From Flavobacteriales bacterium UBA6051 (GTDB lineage: Bacteria > Bacteroidota > Bacteroidia > Flavobacteriales_D > Crocinitomicaceae): DNA of 64,000 nt. Location: NCBI GenBank assembly GCA_002427735.1, contig DIYP01000015.1:62001-126000 (forward strand), read 5' to 3'. The notes beneath the pieces are model-generated. The model was not told where the DNA came from, ran no database searches, and saw only the letters and a list, made by a program, of their open reading frames with translations. The translations under genes were made by a program, and so were the position numbers. How positions within the stretch are numbered: the first letter of the stretch is position 1; each line of letters opens with the position of its first letter. Shown here piece after piece: positions 61,146-64,000 of the stretch.

Positions 61146-62708
61146 TTATCCAGCCCACCGCTCGCGATCCAGGCTTCTATACTGAATTGCCTCAGCAATA
61201 TGGCTTGCGTCAATATCTTGTTTGCTGTCCAAATCAGCAATGGTTCTGGCCACTTTCAAAATCCGATCGTAAGCTCTCGCCGAAAGTCCCAAATTCGTCA
61301 TGGCAGACTTTAACAATTCGGCACCTTGGACATCTAACTTGCAGTGTTCTCGAATCATAGAACTGCTCATTTCAGCATTCGAATGTACTTTTCGTTTTTC
61401 CCCAGCGATCTCGAGCTTATTCTGCACATAACGTTTCTGTTGAACTTTTCTAGCAGATACAACGCGTTTACGAATTTCATTACTCCCTTCCTTCGGCATA
61501 TCATTCGCCAAATCATCATAATTAACTGGAGATACTTCGACATGAAGATCTATTCTATCCAATAGTGGACCGGATACCTTGTTTAAATACCTTTGGATAG
61601 TTGAAGTGCTACAAGAACAGGTTTTTGTTGGGTGTGAATAATAACCACAGGGACATGGATTCATCGTAGCGACTAAAGAAAAACGCGTTGGATACTCAAC
61701 ACTGAACTTAGCTCTTGAAATTGTGACAGTCCCATCTTCAATCGGCTGACGCATAACCTCCAATACAGTTCGTTTATACTCAGGCAATTCATCTAAAAAG
61801 AGTACTCCATTATGTGCTAAAGAAATCTCTCCCGGTTGAGGGTATCCGCCTCCGCCCACTAAGGCAACATCAGAAATGGTGTGATGTGGCTTTCTGAATG
61901 GGCGCTCAGTTATGAGGCCATCTCTGTTCGAAAGTTTACCAACAACTGAATGAATTTTAGTTGCTTCCAGAGACTCGTCAAGGGTCATTGGTGGCAAAAT
62001 TGTGGGAAAGCGTTTGGCCAACATCGATTTTCCAGTCCCAGGTGGACCAATCAATAAAACATTATGACCTCCTGCGGCTGCTATTTCAAAGGCTCTTTTA
62101 ATTGACATCTGACCTTTAACATCTTTGAAGTCAACCCTATACTCGCTATTCTCTTTACTAAAGACCTCGGTCATATCAATAACAACAGGGGCTATTTGGC
62201 GCTCTTTGTTAAAGAAAGCAACCACTTCACTCAAATGATGAACTGGTATTACATCCAAACCTTCTACCATGGCAGCCTCCGAAGCATTTTCAGCTGGAAC
62301 AATAATCCCGCGAAATCCTTCTTTTTTAGCATTAATTGCCACCGGAAGTACACCTTTGATTGGTTTCAATTTGCCATCTAGTGACAGCTCTCCCAAAATG
62401 GTGTAGTCCGATAATGCGTCACTAGGAATTTGTTCACTGGCGGCTAAAATACCTAGTGCTATTGGGAGATCAAAAACAGACCCTTCTTTTCTGAGATCAG
62501 CCGGGGCCATATTAATCGTTATTTCCTTTCCAGGAAATTTGAGATTATTATTTACAAAAGCAGCTTTAATTCGTTGCTGACTCTCTTTCACTGCCGAATC
62601 AGGCAAACCCACGAGAAAAAAATTGATCCCCCGTGATAAATTAACTTCAATAGTAATCGTGGTCGCTTCTATTCCGAATACGGCTGCGCCATGCGTTTTA
62701 ACTAGCAT
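61146..62708 (-). CDS. comM: YifB/ComM-family Mg-chelatase-like AAA+ ATPase
   Basis: A 520-residue protein. Order: N-terminal Lon-like S5 fold (about 1-170, GLPDSAVKESQQRIKAA), AAA+ core with Walker A IGPPGTGKSMLAKRFP, Walker B GVLFLDELPEYK, a zinc-binding Cys set (NPCPCGYYSHPTKTCSCS) and a C-terminal helical domain (SARAYDRILKVARTIADLD). ComM is a helicase that extends branch migration of incoming DNA during natural transformation. Full length. Confidence 0.92.
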   Translation of the reverse strand: MLVKTHGAAVFGIEATTITIEVNLSRGINFFLVGLPDSAVKESQQRIKAAFVNNNLKFPGKEITINMAPADLRKEGSVFDLPIALGILAASEQIPSDALSDYTILGELSLDGKLKPIKGVLPVAINAKKEGFRGIIVPAENASEAAMVEGLDVIPVHHLSEVVAFFNKERQIAPVVIDMTEVFSKENSEYRVDFKDVKGQMSIKRAFEIAAAGGHNVLLIGPPGTGKSMLAKRFPTILPPMTLDESLEATKIHSVVGKLSNRDGLITERPFRKPHHTISDVALVGGGGYPQPGEISLAHNGVLFLDELPEYKRTVLEVMRQPIEDGTVTISRAKFSVEYPTRFSLVATMNPCPCGYYSHPTKTCSCSTSTIQRYLNKVSGPLLDRIDLHVEVSPVNYDDLANDMPKEGSNEIRKRVVSARKVQQKRYVQNKLEIAGEKRKVHSNAEMSSSMIREHCKLDVQGAELLKSAMTNLGLSARAYDRILKVARTIADLDSKQDIDASHIAEAIQYRSLDRERWAG

Positions 62709-62941
62709 AAATCGTGGTATTAATTAGGTTATTTGATTAGTGTAAGGATTGCTCCCTTTACATAAGTTAATGAAAAATGTAATTAGTAAAGCGGACCGCT
62801 CTAAAGTTTTCCACTCAAGAATACTTCAAAGCATAAAACAGTGAAAATGGATAGTTTAAGCGCCAAAAGCTCATTAACGATCAGCGGAAAATTGAAAAGA
62901 TGCTCTCCAGCAATTCAGGTTTGAAAAAAAATTGTAATTTA

Positions 62942-62955
62942 GTTGATATATCAAC
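62942..62955. promoter_or_regulatory. Perfect palindrome, likely MarR operator
   Basis: GTTGATATATCAAC is a perfect 14-base palindrome ending five bases before the MarR ATG at 62961. MarR dimers commonly bind TTGATATATCAA-like palindromes over their own promoter, so autoregulation is inferred. Confidence 0.55.
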
Positions 62956-62960
62956 TTTAT

Positions 62961-63407
62961 ATGCATCAACATATGTTCAAGCTACCCAACGAAGTTATTT
63001 TTTACTTGATCGAAAGAGCTATCAAAGAGTACAGGCAATTTGCTCAAAAACAATTCAATAAGGCCTTTACAGACATCACCGTTGATCAAGCAATGATATT
63101 TGTTCTTATTGCAAACAACCCCAATCTTAATCAAGAAGAAATAGGTCAGATTGTCTTTAAAGAAAAAGCCTCGGTAACGAGAATGATCGAATTACTGCGA
63201 AAAAATGGTTACCTAAAAAGAAGCATTCATGAAACTGATCGGCGTAGATTTATTCTTCTCCCAACAGACAAAGGAGAAATTGCCTTGGAAAACCTCATTT
63301 CGATCATCGAGAAGAACAGAAGCATAGCATTAGAAGGAATAAGTGAGGAAGATCAAATGCATCTGAAAACCACACTACAATCTCTCATAAAAAACTGCAA
63401 TCAATGA
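62961..63407 (+). CDS. MarR-family transcriptional regulator
   Basis: Start at ATG 62961 (148 residues); a TTG at 62943 lies inside the palindrome and is unlikely, and an ATG at 62973 is another option. The winged helix is LNQEEIGQIVFKEKASVTRMIELLRKNGYLKRSIHETDRRRFILLPTDKGE, with the wing DRR motif of MarR. Flanking N- and C-terminal helices form the dimer interface. It probably represses itself and the serine hydrolase gene that overlaps its stop by four bases (ATGA). The effector is unknown. Confidence 0.9.
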   Translation: MHQHMFKLPNEVIFYLIERAIKEYRQFAQKQFNKAFTDITVDQAMIFVLIANNPNLNQEEIGQIVFKEKASVTRMIELLRKNGYLKRSIHETDRRRFILLPTDKGEIALENLISIIEKNRSIALEGISEEDQMHLKTTLQSLIKNCNQ

Positions 63408-64000
63408 ACTATATTCATCACTTAATAATGAGTGCTCTTTTATTTATAGGTGCGAGCACCACAGCACAGAACGCTTCAACCGAAAACTATATACGGAATT
63501 ACTTTCAGTTAAAACTGGATGATATTTCTAAGATAATGCATGACGATATAGCTTGGAGCGATCCTACCTGGCAGGAAGTTAGCTCTGAGAATATATCATC
63601 TGTTGACGGAAAAGATAATGTCATTGAGCACTTAAAAAATGTAACGAAGGATTTATCGAATATCGATTACACTATTGAGCATAGTTTCCAATCTGGAAAT
63701 ATATCGGTCTATGAAGGAATCTTGACTTATACTTGGACCAACAAATCGGGAAAACAATTTAATTTTTCAATCCGTGAAGTAAGTGTTTTGAAAACACAGA
63801 ATAACAAAATTATTCAACACACTGATTATGGTGACTACAATAGTTGGAGAAAACAATATCAAGCACAACTCGCAACCATTAATCAAACAAAAGTAGATCG
63901 TATCCATGCTCTTGTCGGATCTAGCGAAAAAAGCTTAACACCTTTCAGTGGATCCATTCTGGTAGCAAAAGACGAACATATTATCTATAAAGGAGCTTTT
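63404..64000 (+). CDS. Secreted NTF2-like plus beta-lactamase-type serine hydrolase (partial, C-terminus outside window)
   Basis: The first 199 codons are visible. Signal peptide (1-22, ASTTAQ). Residues about 25-150 look like a SnoaL/NTF2-like domain (IRNYFQLKLDDISKIMHDDIAWSDP, VIEHLKNVTKDLSNIDYTI, REVSVLKTQNNKIIQHTDYGDYNSW). Residues from about 182 (FSGSILVAKDEHIIYKGAF) are the typical opening of a class C beta-lactamase-related serine hydrolase. The catalytic SxxK lies beyond the window. Co-regulated with MarR through an ATGA overlap. Confidence 0.75.
   Translation, partial: MNYIHHLIMSALLFIGASTTAQNASTENYIRNYFQLKLDDISKIMHDDIAWSDPTWQEVSSENISSVDGKDNVIEHLKNVTKDLSNIDYTIEHSFQSGNISVYEGILTYTWTNKSGKQFNFSIREVSVLKTQNNKIIQHTDYGDYNSWRKQYQAQLATINQTKVDRIHALVGSSEKSLTPFSGSILVAKDEHIIYKGAF

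Noticed and set aside
1..64000. CRISPR arrays, insertion sequences, prophage, rRNA or tRNA genes
   Set aside because: No regularly spaced repeats, transposase or integrase motifs, or structural RNA signatures were found by reading both strands.

Overview
The window reads as chromosome from a Bacteroidota bacterium, most likely of the order Flavobacteriales. The reasons are seven exported proteins ending in type IX secretion system (T9SS) sorting domains (six type A, one type B), a PorT-like outer-membrane barrel, many Bacteroidota-style lipoproteins, a DnaE fused to an N-terminal proofreading exonuclease, and several start regions carrying the TAnnTTTG -7 element in place of Shine-Dalgarno sequences. 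Coding density is high. I found no rRNA, tRNA, insertion sequence, prophage or CRISPR array. The M42 peptidase gene at the left edge and the serine hydrolase gene at the right edge are cut by the window.

Layout. 1-2191: M42 peptidase fragment, a secreted unknown and an IMPACT/YigZ protein, all on minus. 2458-5951: a two-gene secreted cassette (small protein plus 1041-aa type B T9SS cargo). 6016-9014: SPFH protein, VOC protein and dnaA. 9363-17484: thioesterase, membrane-anchored patatin, SirB1-like protein and the large dnaE. 17668-22615: a redoxin T9SS cargo, three DUF1573 genes, lipoprotein-def-ruvX, and dapD. 22742-24714: a second copy of the small-plus-large secreted cassette. 25022-26557: a large unknown helical protein. 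27222-32273: an operon of three T9SS cargos (propeller, CotH, arylsulfotransferase-like). 32423-36697: lipoprotein, aconitase, rpsF-rpsR-rplI. 36883-39673: PorT-like barrel and a 7TM-PP2C phosphatase. 39707-46880: a BtuFCD-type ABC importer running into a molybdenum cofactor operon (moeA-mobA-moaD-moaE-moaCB-moaA). 46927-47661: a lipoprotein gene interrupted by an in-frame TAA. 47724-54549: radical SAM enzyme, VCBS T9SS cargo, queE, LprI-like protein, slyD and PQQ-repeat protein. 54634-60562: lipoprotein, polytopic membrane protein and an exported sulfatase plus formylglycine-generating enzyme operon. 60687-64000: orphan LuxR HTH, YifB/ComM, MarR and a serine hydrolase.

The points I think most deserve a second look are: the duplicated small-plus-large secreted cassette; the exported sulfatase with its own exported FGE; the molybdenum cofactor operon headed by a vitamin B12/siderophore-class importer that may carry molybdate; the in-frame stop at 47491; and a roughly 143-bp composite hairpin element present twice (22634-22776 and 26695-26838) with compensatory changes in its stems. 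Family names come from recognising motifs by eye; no database search was run.
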